Positions 1 to 7,645 of a stretch of DNA of 44,457 nucleotides are shown here, piece after piece. The notes beneath the pieces were generated by a model. It was not told where the DNA came from, did not search any database, and saw nothing but the letters and a program-made list of their open reading frames with translations. The stretch is from an uncultured Acidobacteriia bacterium (GTDB taxonomy: Bacteria; Acidobacteriota; Terriglobia; Bryobacterales; Bryobacteraceae). How positions within the stretch are numbered: the stretch's first letter is position 1; each line of letters starts with the position of its first letter. Both the position numbers and the translations under genes were made by a program. The stretch lies in assembly GCA_903875575.1 (NCBI GenBank), contig CAIQWJ010000061.1, positions 1 through 44,457 on the forward strand. Direction: 5' to 3'.

Positions 1-61
1 AAGTATCCGAAGAGCTTTCACTATTTATACTGTAGCGGTTCTGGTAAACTGAATGAGGTTC

Positions 62-136
62 GGCGCTATCGTCTAACGGTTAGGACAGAGCCCTCTCAAG
101 GCTTAAATACGGGTTCGATTCCCGTTAGCGCTACCA
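62..136 (+). tRNA. tRNA-Glu (anticodon CTC)
   Basis: A complete cloverleaf can be folded. The 7-bp acceptor stem pairs 62-68 with 126-132, with one G-U pair at the end. The anticodon stem-loop reads GAGCC-CTCTCAA-GGCTT, which puts CTC at the anticodon. The T-loop is GTTCGATTC, and CCA is encoded at 134-136. CTC reads GAG, so this is a glutamate tRNA. The gene is intact because the integrating element restores its 3' end. Tyrosine integrases often use the 3' half of a tRNA as attachment site. Confidence 0.95.
113..136 (+). repeat. attL: direct repeat in the tRNA 3' end
   Basis: These 24 bases, from the T-arm through the CCA end, recur without mismatch at 44317-44340 in the same orientation. 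The similarity continues imperfectly for about 30 bases past each copy (137-166 against 44341-44370, about 25 identical). Upstream of the 24 bases the two sites differ completely. This is the expected product of integration at a tRNA 3' end. Confidence 0.93.
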
Positions 137-162
137 TGTTTTCATAGAGTTACCGGCGTCAG

Positions 163-180
163 GTGACGACGAGTGACGAC
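163..180 (+). repeat. Left pair of GTGACGAC motifs, likely integrase or Xis arm sites
   Basis: GTGACGAC occurs at 163-170 and 173-180, one helical turn apart, 27 bases inside the tRNA end. The same pair recurs just inside the right end (44195-44202 and 44206-44213). Short motifs repeated in tandem near both ends of an integrated element are typical of arm-type sites bound by the N-terminal domain of tyrosine integrases. The motif copies are seen directly; their role is inferred. Confidence 0.55.
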
Positions 181-283
181 GCGCGGCGGGCCACGAGTAA
201 ATTCGCGAGGAACCGATCCCGCTGGTGCACCGCTTGGAGGGTCAGGATACTAACCAGCTGGCGTAGTAGACTTTGGAGAAGAT

Positions 284-1762
284 TTATCGCGCCATGCGTG
301 CGAATGACTTTGGGTCGAGCTTGAAGTGCGCTACATCATAGTCGTAGTTTGAATTCCAGCAATAGACTGCGGCCGAAATCTCATTCCACAAAGTTCGCTC
401 AGTGCCGTCCGGCCGGCGTAGGTTCTGGTTCGCGTATGCTGAAAGCGCCCGGCCCCATTCCTCTCCTTTAAGGCTGCCGGCTCTCCTCTCGGAGAGTTGC
501 GCATAGCGCGCTTCAAATTTGCCGCCCGCGTCAACGCCCGTCCAATCGGCCTGTCGTAGTGGCACCCCTGAGAAACCGTGGGATTCATCGATTCGGGCGG
601 CGATTTCTTTGAGCTCATCGACCGTGAAATTAGCGAATTCAAAATCAGGCCGGTTCGCCGCTATCAAACCGACAATCTGATCAGTGGCCGCCATTTGGCG
701 AATGGCTCTTTCGTTCGCTTTCACATCGAGATCGAATGAGATGATACTGAACCGTCGTAGGGCGCGGTCCTGGGCCAGCATGTCCGTCAGCTTAAAAGCT
801 GCGTTGCCTTTTCCTTCTGCAATTGCACCCTTAAGATTCACCAGCTCGATTCCGACCTTGTGCGATTCCGGCAGGAGTTGATCGACCGCGTAATACTCGG
901 TGTCGCCTTCCATGTACCAGCGAACCGCACTCCCGGTAAAAAGACCGAATCGATAGGCGAGGTACGGCTTGGAACGAAACTCATCGTCCAAAGGCCGTTC
1001 CGAGCCGAACGCATGTTGCCGCCCGCCTGGTCGCCAACTGCCGGTTGCCTGATCCTCCTCTAGCCATTGCACGTCGCAGGCCTCTTCAAACGCTCGCCGG
1101 ATCACCTCCGCCATCTGCCGCACCCAAAGCGCCGCAGAAATGCGACCAGTGGCCTTACTACGGGCCTCCCAGGTTGAGAGTCGAAGCAGCAGGTAGATCT
1201 CGGGATTGTCATCGAGCCTCGCCGCTTCCATTCGAATGGAAGCGTGCGCCTTCAGCCATTCTTCGTGACCGAGGTCTTTGATAAAGCGCAGCGCTTCAGC
1301 CTGATAGGCTGCGAGACGCGCTCTGTGACTTGATTCGGTGCCGTGGAATGTGAGATTCCCTGTAATGCGCGGCCAGTAGATAGGTTCAAGAATGCAGGCC
1401 AAATCGACCACGGCGTTCCAAGCCGGTGATCCATGACCGATCACGTCTTCGTTGAATGACCGTTCTCTGGGCAGTGCACCGGCTGAAGGGATTTCGGCGC
1501 CAAGGATGCGATGAATCGCGTAGAGCCGAAAAGGGTGGAACAACGGCCCACCGTCGTGGTTTAGGCCGTCCCGTTCAAGCCAGCCGCGCCGGAGAAACGC
1601 GCTGGGTTCCCCTTCGAGCACTCCCTCGACCATGATGCCTCGACGCCTGCAAAATGGGATCAACTCGCGTTCTGGAAGCAAGAGGCTCTGCTGCAGGTGG
1701 TCGATCTGTTGGATATTCCGATCACGGAACTCACGAACAGCGGCGATCTGAGTCTCGGTCAT
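284..1762 (-). CDS. Conserved hypothetical protein, possible TOPRIM-like region
   Basis: This 492-residue soluble protein is of unknown function. The start is placed at the ATG at 1762 because the reading frame upstream overlaps the preceding gene and reads as low-complexity basic sequence. The second half contains a beta-alpha stretch with FSIISFDLD and IELVNLKGA, acidic residues after hydrophobic strands, which could be a TOPRIM-like or other nucleotide-binding fold. I cannot assign catalytic residues with confidence. It lies 26 bases after the membrane-protein gene 1789-2421 on the same strand, so the two probably form one operon. Its place at the edge of a defence-rich island suggests an anti-phage or conflict role, but this is context only. 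Confidence 0.7.
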   Translation of the reverse strand: MTETQIAAVREFRDRNIQQIDHLQQSLLLPERELIPFCRRRGIMVEGVLEGEPSAFLRRGWLERDGLNHDGGPLFHPFRLYAIHRILGAEIPSAGALPRERSFNEDVIGHGSPAWNAVVDLACILEPIYWPRITGNLTFHGTESSHRARLAAYQAEALRFIKDLGHEEWLKAHASIRMEAARLDDNPEIYLLLRLSTWEARSKATGRISAALWVRQMAEVIRRAFEEACDVQWLEEDQATGSWRPGGRQHAFGSERPLDDEFRSKPYLAYRFGLFTGSAVRWYMEGDTEYYAVDQLLPESHKVGIELVNLKGAIAEGKGNAAFKLTDMLAQDRALRRFSIISFDLDVKANERAIRQMAATDQIVGLIAANRPDFEFANFTVDELKEIAARIDESHGFSGVPLRQADWTGVDAGGKFEARYAQLSERRAGSLKGEEWGRALSAYANQNLRRPDGTERTLWNEISAAVYCWNSNYDYDVAHFKLDPKSFARMAR

Positions 1763-1788
1763 AAGGCGGACGTGTCTCGACTGTACGA

Positions 1789-2421
1789 CTAGCCTGCGTG
1801 ATCGATGGCTGCGGCCCCTATCTCGGCTCGTGCTGCCGCATCGATCTGTCGCAAGATCTTGGGCAGTTCCGTATGGGCAACCGCCGCTGCCGCGTTCCAC
1901 AATTCCGTGCGCTTCATGGGATCGAAGCCCGGATGAAGCGACCAGGCGAAACCCCTCTGGCCTTCGGAGACAGCCTTAAAGAAGCTTTCGCAGAGCTCTA
2001 CCAGTGGCGCGGGGATGAACAAGCGGCCATTCAAAAATTCCTCGCGGGCCGACTCCATCGATTGCGCGAGAAGGCGCGCATATTCCTCCGGTGGAATTTC
2101 GTTCTCCATACGCCCGGCGCGGGTCATGCCCTGGATCAGGTTCAGCGCATCGGCACAATGACGGTACAGCTTTGAAAGAATATCCAGTTCGCGTTCATGG
2201 ACGCGGGAGGCCCGCGTGATTCGCTCCTCAATATGTCTGGTCGCGGCTGTTACAGCGGAAACCTGCGCAACCAGCTTGTCGATATCCTCGTGGGTCGCGA
2301 GGTTCTCGCCCTTCTTCTTCAGATACGAACCGAAATACGCGCCGACGCCTGACGCCACGCCGGTCGTGACGGCGATGCCCGCATATTTGCCAATCAGATC
2401 AAGCAACTCCCCAATGGTCAT
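1789..2421 (-). CDS. Small membrane-anchored coiled-coil protein
   Basis: This 210-residue protein has one hydrophobic segment near the N-terminus (about residues 14-34, rich in Gly/Ala/Val). A YLKKKGENLATHEDID stretch follows, which is a linker seen in many small bacterial membrane-anchored proteins, and then a helical region likely to form a coiled coil. The remainder is helical with no catalytic motif visible. The predicted layout is N-terminus in the membrane and the rest cytoplasmic. The gene precedes the unknown gene 284-1762 by 26 bases. A membrane protein paired with a cytoplasmic partner is a common plan for abortive-infection modules, but nothing here proves it. Confidence 0.75.
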   Translation of the reverse strand: MTIGELLDLIGKYAGIAVTTGVASGVGAYFGSYLKKKGENLATHEDIDKLVAQVSAVTAATRHIEERITRASRVHERELDILSKLYRHCADALNLIQGMTRAGRMENEIPPEEYARLLAQSMESAREEFLNGRLFIPAPLVELCESFFKAVSEGQRGFAWSLHPGFDPMKRTELWNAAAAVAHTELPKILRQIDAAARAEIGAAAIDHAG

Positions 2422-3115
2422 GCCGCGTTTTCCCGTCGCTGTTGTTTTACGCTACCATTCGCCCCCGAATAGGCACTTCCATGCCCGTGCGTGTGTCCCG
2501 GATTCGCAAAGCTGACGCGCGGCCGAGTCCCGAATATGTAGGACCCGAGCGCCTATGGCCGCTCCCGAATTCGCAAGGCGGCGCGTACGACGGTTTCCGC
2601 GCCCGCCCGGCATTTGGTCCTGCTGCCGCAACATCGTGGACACTACCACGGGCTAAGGGAGTACAGCACCAGCCGCCCGGCACTGGCTGGCTAGGCTCAT
2701 TTGCTGCAAACGCTTTCCTGCGACCCACTACACGGAATGTAGCCGGGCACCGAGTTTTTCCAGAAAACGTCCCCATGTCCATCGGCTCCTCCGACTTCGC
2801 CGCCGTAGCTGACGCAGGCAAAGTCGCAGGGTTTCATGCCGGAACGTTTTCATTCGCTCGTCGTTGTCTGGTATCGCGTGATATTGGAAATACCCCTCAC
2901 CACTGCCTTAAGCCACCTCACTGATCCCCGGTCGCCCCGTGCAGTCGCGCCCTCAGCTTCGCCGCCAGCCTCTTGCCCATGGTCTTCCGTTTTACCGTGA
3001 AGTAACCCGTTTTGTGGCTCGTAGCATAATCAAGGGAGAGTGTTGTGGCACCCGCACCCCGGCGCCATCCCAGCCCCGCGGGGAGTCCGGGACGCTCAGC
3101 GATCAGGGATTACGA
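2422..3115. other. About 690 bp without a supported gene
   Basis: This region lies between divergently transcribed genes, so it should hold promoters for both. Open frames exist on both strands (for example 2442-2924 and 2447-2821), but they overlap each other in opposite directions, lack a convincing ribosome binding site and match no family I recognise. A purine-rich GGGAGA at 3034-3039 precedes a GTG at 3045 that is out of frame with the following gene. The tract may be remnant DNA. Confidence 0.4.
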
Positions 3116-4738
3116 TTGGCTAAACCACGCGATGTTGCTGCCTATGTCACCGAGAGCCGGCTCACCATTCAGAAGGCTTTTGCGGCCTTGCCGATCTTTC
3201 AGCGAACGCGTGAGCATGCACTTTACCACTACTGCGCGGTGCTTGAAGTAGAAGCCTACAAAGCAGAGGCGAGCCCGGAGAAACATTTTTCGGCAGGCAG
3301 AGCGGCTGTTGAATCCGGCATCCGCGCGATTCCGGCGCTGTTTGAAAGGTGTGGTTCCGGTCAGACCGATCCTCGGATCGACCAAGTTCTATTCTCAGAA
3401 GCGCACGAGCTGTTCGCCTTTGCGAAGGCCTACGAGCAGGTGGAATATTCCCTTACCCTCGCGGATAAGGGGCAATTCGAGATCCACGTGGCGAAACTTG
3501 ATCCCCGCATCACTCTGACCTACGCCGCCGAAGCGTCGGACCTCACCGACACTTTTCGCCGCAGCGGTGAAATCTTGGAGCGATCGGGACTCTCCCAGCC
3601 ATCGGTGGGGGCCGAGGAGGGCTTGGCGACCATAGTTGAGGTTCGCAGTTGCCTGGATGGTTGCATCCGCTTCACGCCACCAGACCGCATCACGTACGAA
3701 TACAATGCCGACCTGTCGGATCTCGTCGCCCGCTGGGCGAGGTTTCTCGAGAGCGCTGTGAGATGGGAGCTGTCTCCCGACATCATGTTGGGGGCAATCT
3801 CCATAGCAGAATTGCGACGATTCTGGGGTGCGGTTCTGGCGGTCTCCAACACACATGATCTTGCCCACCTCACTGCCAGCGCGGGCGATTGTAATAAATG
3901 GCCGATTGGTAGCAGGGTCGATCTGCGACCGCGGGAGGAATGGATACGCGTGCTTTCCGCTGTCTCGGGAGTGAGCGCAGAGTCCACCGCGACAGCCCTT
4001 GGGTGGTTGACCTTCGATCCCCGAATCTCGGCCAAGACTCCGATGCTACAGCCGTTCCTTGAGATTCTGCCAGACCGGCTTTGCGCTCCGTCATTGTTCT
4101 TGACCACAAACAATTTCGAGCGGAACTTCCTCAGACTGCTCAACCGACACCCAGCACTTCTCCAGTACGCCAATGCAGTCAACACGTCGAAAGAACCCCT
4201 TGCGCTCGCGGAGATCTCAGCCCGTTTCCCGAGCCCCGCCTACCGAACAAAACCGCAGGTCCGAATTCCCACGACCGACGCGGATCTGGTTATCTATGAG
4301 GCTGTAACGGGCTGGGTAATGGTCGTGCAGCACAAGTGGCTCATTGGCCCTGATACGGCGAATGAGTCAGCGACCAACGATGATGAACTGAGCAAGGGTG
4401 TCAAGCAGGGAGTGCTGGTGCGTGAATATTGGCGTGCGGAACCAGGCCATTTGCGGAACGCTTTGTCCCTGCCCACCGATGCGCCGATTACCAATATCGA
4501 GGCGTGCGTCGTCTGCCGAGGCGCTGATGCAACGGGGTTCCTTTCGGTGCCCGCCATTCCGGTGATTACGGAGACCGCGTTCGTGTCTGTGCTCAATCGG
4601 GGCGGGGGGTTGCCGAGTCTGTGGAAACTTCTCAACGAGCGACCCGATCTCGCGGAGGCGGCCGGGCAATTCAAGGACGTGTCGTATGCGGTGCCTTTGG
4701 CCGGCTACGAGTTTGTGCTGCCGGGCTTGGCGATGTAG
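3116..4738 (+). CDS. Hypothetical protein with likely PD-(D/E)XK-type nuclease core near the C-terminus
   Basis: The protein is about 540 residues from the chosen TTG start at 3116, which has AGGGA six bases upstream. The frame is open back to a GTG at 2939, but that N-terminus is low-complexity. The first two thirds are helical and unrecognised. Around residues 440-465 the sequence reads TDADLVIYEAVTGWVMVVQH followed by K: an Asp, two strands, then Q-x-K. This is the arrangement of restriction-endonuclease-like folds in which the acidic residue is D and the last motif is QxK. The function is probably DNA cleavage in defence, but substrate and partners are unknown. It stands alone, with no methylase next to it. 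Confidence 0.7.
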   Translation: MAKPRDVAAYVTESRLTIQKAFAALPIFQRTREHALYHYCAVLEVEAYKAEASPEKHFSAGRAAVESGIRAIPALFERCGSGQTDPRIDQVLFSEAHELFAFAKAYEQVEYSLTLADKGQFEIHVAKLDPRITLTYAAEASDLTDTFRRSGEILERSGLSQPSVGAEEGLATIVEVRSCLDGCIRFTPPDRITYEYNADLSDLVARWARFLESAVRWELSPDIMLGAISIAELRRFWGAVLAVSNTHDLAHLTASAGDCNKWPIGSRVDLRPREEWIRVLSAVSGVSAESTATALGWLTFDPRISAKTPMLQPFLEILPDRLCAPSLFLTTNNFERNFLRLLNRHPALLQYANAVNTSKEPLALAEISARFPSPAYRTKPQVRIPTTDADLVIYEAVTGWVMVVQHKWLIGPDTANESATNDDELSKGVKQGVLVREYWRAEPGHLRNALSLPTDAPITNIEACVVCRGADATGFLSVPAIPVITETAFVSVLNRGGGLPSLWKLLNERPDLAEAAGQFKDVSYAVPLAGYEFVLPGLAM

Positions 4739-5084
4739 TTGTGACCTGCCCAACTCGCCGCGGGCGAACGTCGGCGGAAAGGGCAGGGTTTGTTTTTTCG
4801 ATTAGGACATGAACGTATAGTCGCTTGCTGCCGGGTATGGGCAAACAGCTGGGTGGCTTGCAGGCGGAGATCATGACGGACCTGGCGACGGCCACCAGGC
4901 CCCGGCGGCGCCGTCTTCGAGTTGCGCCCGCTGGCGCAGGCGCTGCGCTCCCACCGCCACCAGCCTGCCGTGAGCCGCGCGGTTCACGCGCTGGTGCGTA
5001 CCGGCATGCTGGAATTGTTGATGCCGAATCGACGCGGATCTGGTCGACTTCCGCGCGTTGATCGCGGACTGATGCGTTTTCGGC
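4739..5084. other. About 345 bp without a supported gene; possible decayed coding remnant
   Basis: This region lies between the convergent genes 3116-4738 and 5085-6206. Two overlapping frames (4825-5061 and 4922-5125) contain arginine- and alanine-rich text, and one reads PLAQALRSHRHQPAVSRAV, which could be the tail of a degraded DNA-binding or transposase-like gene. I see no intact reading frame, no clear hairpin with a T-run and no repeat. Confidence 0.3.
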
Positions 5085-6206
5085 CTAGCCCCACATCGAC
5101 GAGGCGATCAGCGGCAGATTCATGAGCCTGTGCCACGGTCTTCCCGGGGATTCTTTGACGTCGCCGTTCTCAAATCGAAATGTCGGCAGTTCTGTCAGCA
5201 GGCCGTCGTAGGGTCGATCCGCCCATGGATTGATCCACAGACACGCATAGACTTGGCCCATAAGCACAGTCGCTGGCCAGAGATTCGTCGTGAACAACAC
5301 AGCGCTCACTCGCTTGTGTTTCGGATTGTTCTCCCTGCCCCAGAATCCGCGAGCCAGTTCGTCGGTCATACCCGCGATGGTGATGCCTGGACGGACGCCG
5401 AAAAGGGTTTGTTCAAAGTCGCGGCCAGTGAGCAAGGCGTCGGCGGAATTGATAGCGATGACATAGGGCATCGACAGTTGGCCGTACTTGCTCGCTTTCT
5501 TCTTCAATGCGTCCCGGAGCGGATATGACGGGCCAGTCCATGTTTTTCCCCAAGCTTCCTGCATGACGGTCGATGAATGGCTACCGCCATAGTGCGTGCC
5601 TGAAAACGCCGTCAGCCTGATGTGCCACCCGTCTTTGGTCGCGTAAGGGGGAATTCTAACCATTTTCGAGCTTGGGTCTGCGTCAATGGCATCGGTGATA
5701 TGTTTCCGAAAGGCCTTTTGCGGGAGGTCGAGTGTCCCGACGGTCAATTCGTCAATACCGAGCCTGTGACTGTTGAGCGTCATCTGGCGCAAAAACTCTC
5801 GAATTCGATTCGCTCTGGGATTATTCTCAGGACCGGTAGCAACCTCTGTTGAAGTTCGCGCTTCCAAGATAAAGCTGTCGGCCGATGGCTGGCAAACAAG
5901 GAAATCGGGGCGCTTGGAGCTTCCTGCGATGGGCGGGTGAAAATCAAGTCCGCAGCACTGAGAGCGAAGAAATTCGTGCCAGAACAGTTCCTGAAAGGCG
6001 GTGTTAAATTGAATGTCGTCGCCCGACCGAAATCGAGAACGAAATTCATCTTGCTCGGACACTGGAACCTGAGCAAGCCACTCTTCGATCAGGGCACGGC
6101 TGGCGACGTCCCCCGGCCTCGCAGAGCTGTTCAGGTGCGTAAAAACACTCTCCGTCATCTTCTTCCGGCGGGTTTCCCGTTGTGCAATATCGTCAAAGAC
6201 AATCAC
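5085..6206 (-). CDS. Hypothetical protein with PD-(D/E)XK nuclease-like motif
   Basis: This 373-residue protein starts at a GTG (6206) with AGGA nine bases upstream; an internal ATG at 6158 is an alternative. Residues about 70-120 read FQELFWHEFL, then SKRPDFLVCQ, then SFILEARTST. That is an alpha helix carrying an acidic residue, a strand with PDF, and a strand with E-x-R, the core order of PD-(D/E)XK nucleases with R in place of the usual K. The C-terminal half is unrecognised. It is divergent from the HTH gene at 6330, with a 123-bp shared upstream region. A role as a standalone restriction-type nuclease is inferred. Confidence 0.7.
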   Translation of the reverse strand: MIVFDDIAQRETRRKKMTESVFTHLNSSARPGDVASRALIEEWLAQVPVSEQDEFRSRFRSGDDIQFNTAFQELFWHEFLRSQCCGLDFHPPIAGSSKRPDFLVCQPSADSFILEARTSTEVATGPENNPRANRIREFLRQMTLNSHRLGIDELTVGTLDLPQKAFRKHITDAIDADPSSKMVRIPPYATKDGWHIRLTAFSGTHYGGSHSSTVMQEAWGKTWTGPSYPLRDALKKKASKYGQLSMPYVIAINSADALLTGRDFEQTLFGVRPGITIAGMTDELARGFWGRENNPKHKRVSAVLFTTNLWPATVLMGQVYACLWINPWADRPYDGLLTELPTFRFENGDVKESPGRPWHRLMNLPLIASSMWG

Positions 6207-6329
6207 TTCTGTTTTCCTATTCGATGTTACTGCAAAAAATTTGATCGGCTGGACACGCGGATTTCGTCAAAGTGCCGAACGCGTTACTCGCTCGGATACC
6301 CTGAAAGTCGGCCCGAGCGATAGGCAGCA

Positions 6330-6773
6330 ATGGAATCCGAAGACGATCCCGATCTCAAACGCATTCAGAAAATGCTCGAAGAGCAGGGCGATTCTTTGTC
6401 TGCAGAAAGGCGGCCCGAGGCTTTGGGGGATACCACTAAACGCGCCACCCCAGCATCGGCCTACGGCGACGGGCGATCCTTCGCTGAACGCGCACGCGAG
6501 ACCACTAAAAGGATCGGCGAGATGACGGCCCAGACCCGTCGTGATCAGGTGCCTGCAAGCGTCGCACCTTCAGCCGCGCCACCAAAGGCCGGTACACGCC
6601 TGAAGGAACTCAAAAACGAGGCCAATCTCACCTGGGACACCATTGCGCAGGAAGCGGGCATCTCGCGCCGCTGGCTGCTCGAGATTTCCGCCGGCGCCGC
6701 GCCCGGTGCTGAAACCGCGAAGAGTCTCGGGGATTATTTCTCCCTCATCCTGAAGCGGCCCGTCCGGTTCTAA
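6330..6773 (+). CDS. Small helix-turn-helix protein
   Basis: This 147-residue protein has a long charged, probably disordered N-terminal half followed by a compact C-terminal domain (about residues 88-147). It contains LTWDTIAQEAGISRRWLLEI, a helix-turn-helix of the Xre/Cro kind. It probably binds DNA and controls the island's core module, which starts directly downstream. The GCACT repeat array begins two bases after its stop codon. A repressor role is likely but not shown; it could also be an antitoxin-like regulator without a visible partner. Confidence 0.7.
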   Translation: MESEDDPDLKRIQKMLEEQGDSLSAERRPEALGDTTKRATPASAYGDGRSFAERARETTKRIGEMTAQTRRDQVPASVAPSAAPPKAGTRLKELKNEANLTWDTIAQEAGISRRWLLEISAGAAPGAETAKSLGDYFSLILKRPVRF

Positions 6774-6775
6774 TC

Positions 6776-6816
6776 GCACTGCACTCCCACCGCACTGTGC
6801 TGCACTCCTCCGCACT
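6776..6816 (+). promoter_or_regulatory. Array of five GCACT repeats, likely operator or Xis-binding sites
   Basis: GCACT starts at 6776, 6781, 6792, 6802 and 6812. The last four are spaced 11, 10 and 10 bases apart, placing them on one face of the helix. The array sits 36 bases before the start of the HTH gene 6852 and just after the HTH gene 6330. Phased short repeats in front of an excisionase-like operon are what cooperative binding by a small HTH protein would need. The candidate binders are the products of 6330-6773, 6852-7088 and 7414-7641. Confidence 0.5.
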
Positions 6817-6851
6817 AGGCAACGGGGTTCCATCGCCCTTACTCTGAGTGC

Positions 6852-7088
6852 ATGAACGCACTACAGAATTCCACTGCGACTGACGAGGCAATGTTCACCG
6901 CCGAGGAACTGGCCGCCAGCAAGAGACTCCACCCTTCCACGATTCGGAAGATGTTCATGAACCAACCAGGTGTCATTCGGCTCGGACATCCCGCTTCCGC
7001 GGGACGACAACAGTACTTCACCCTCCGCATTCCCGCCAGCGTTGCCCACCGCGTTTTCGCCGCCATGACCGTTGGAGGGCACGAATGA
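6852..7088 (+). CDS. Small excisionase/MerR-type DNA-binding protein
   Basis: This 78-residue protein contains FTAEELAASKRLHPSTIRKM near its N-terminus, a winged-helix or MerR/excisionase-like recognition helix, and then a Gly-Gln-rich wing (SAGRQQYF). It probably binds DNA as part of the island's excision or regulatory circuit. Its stop overlaps the start of the next gene (ATGA at 7085-7088), so 6852-7641 is translated as one coupled operon leading into the integrase. Confidence 0.65.
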   Translation: MNALQNSTATDEAMFTAEELAASKRLHPSTIRKMFMNQPGVIRLGHPASAGRQQYFTLRIPASVAHRVFAAMTVGGHE

Positions 7089-7417
7089 TTGGGCCTCCGG
7101 TCCCACGACCGGACTCCCAAGAGGCCGACGGGGCTAGTCCCCGAGGCAACGAGAAGCCGAAGGGGCTCTCTGCATACGTCCGGGTTGTCAATGCCGCGTG
7201 GAATGGCTCCGGCTACATCAAGCGCAAGAAGGCGCACCACTACGTCAAAGAAGCGCGTGCCATCTTCGTCGCGCCGGATCAGCTTCGGCTGATTCAGGGA
7301 CATCCCAAGAATCTTGCTGCAGGGGTATCGGCAGCCGCAGGCTATAAATCGATCACCCGCACCATGACGCTGGATGAACTGACGCATCTTCCGATGGTGA
7401 GGCCAAGTCGCGCATGA
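7085..7417 (+). CDS. Hypothetical protein in the integration operon
   Basis: This 110-residue protein has no recognised domain. The N-terminus is rich in Pro and Gly. The middle contains AWNGSGYIKRKKAHHYVK, a basic stretch that could touch nucleic acid. ATGA overlaps with both the upstream and downstream genes indicate translational coupling and support it being real. Its role is probably tied to integration or regulation. Confidence 0.65.
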   Translation: MIGPPVPRPDSQEADGASPRGNEKPKGLSAYVRVVNAAWNGSGYIKRKKAHHYVKEARAIFVAPDQLRLIQGHPKNLAAGVSAAAGYKSITRTMTLDELTHLPMVRPSRA

Positions 7418-7641
7418 CGCGGGCAGGCGGAGGTAATCGGATGTCGGTACCGGAGATCGCCCGTCGTTTAGATATCGGACGTCTGGCGGTCTACGCCATG
7501 TTGGAACAGGGCATCATACCTGGCATTCGCCTTGGCCACCGGTGGATCATCACGCGATGCGCCTATGACCAGTGGGAACGCACCTGCGGGACTTCAGATA
7601 GAACTCGACTTTCGGGGCAAACAGAGTTAACAGTGTGTTGA
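7414..7641 (+). CDS. Excisionase-like helix-turn-helix protein
   Basis: This 75-residue protein reads MSVPEIARRLDIGRLAVYAM and then GIIPGIRLGHRWIITRCAYD. That is the layout of the excisionase/AlpA helix-turn-helix family, in which the second part forms the wing. The start may be 7414 (coupled by ATGA to the previous gene) or the internal ATG at 7441. The gene ends five bases before the integrase start, a usual place for xis. It would bend DNA at the attachment sites to favour excision and may also regulate transcription. Confidence 0.75.
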   Translation: MTRAGGGNRMSVPEIARRLDIGRLAVYAMLEQGIIPGIRLGHRWIITRCAYDQWERTCGTSDRTRLSGQTELTVC

Positions 7642-7645
7642 GCCA

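Noticed and set aside
2442-2924. Overlapping open frames on both strands
   Set aside because: They oppose each other, lack ribosome binding sites and show no domain or motif.
3045-3251. Short frame after a good purine-rich GGGAGA site
   Set aside because: It overlaps the nuclease-like gene in another frame and reads as arginine/proline-rich shadow; kept only as a note on start choice.
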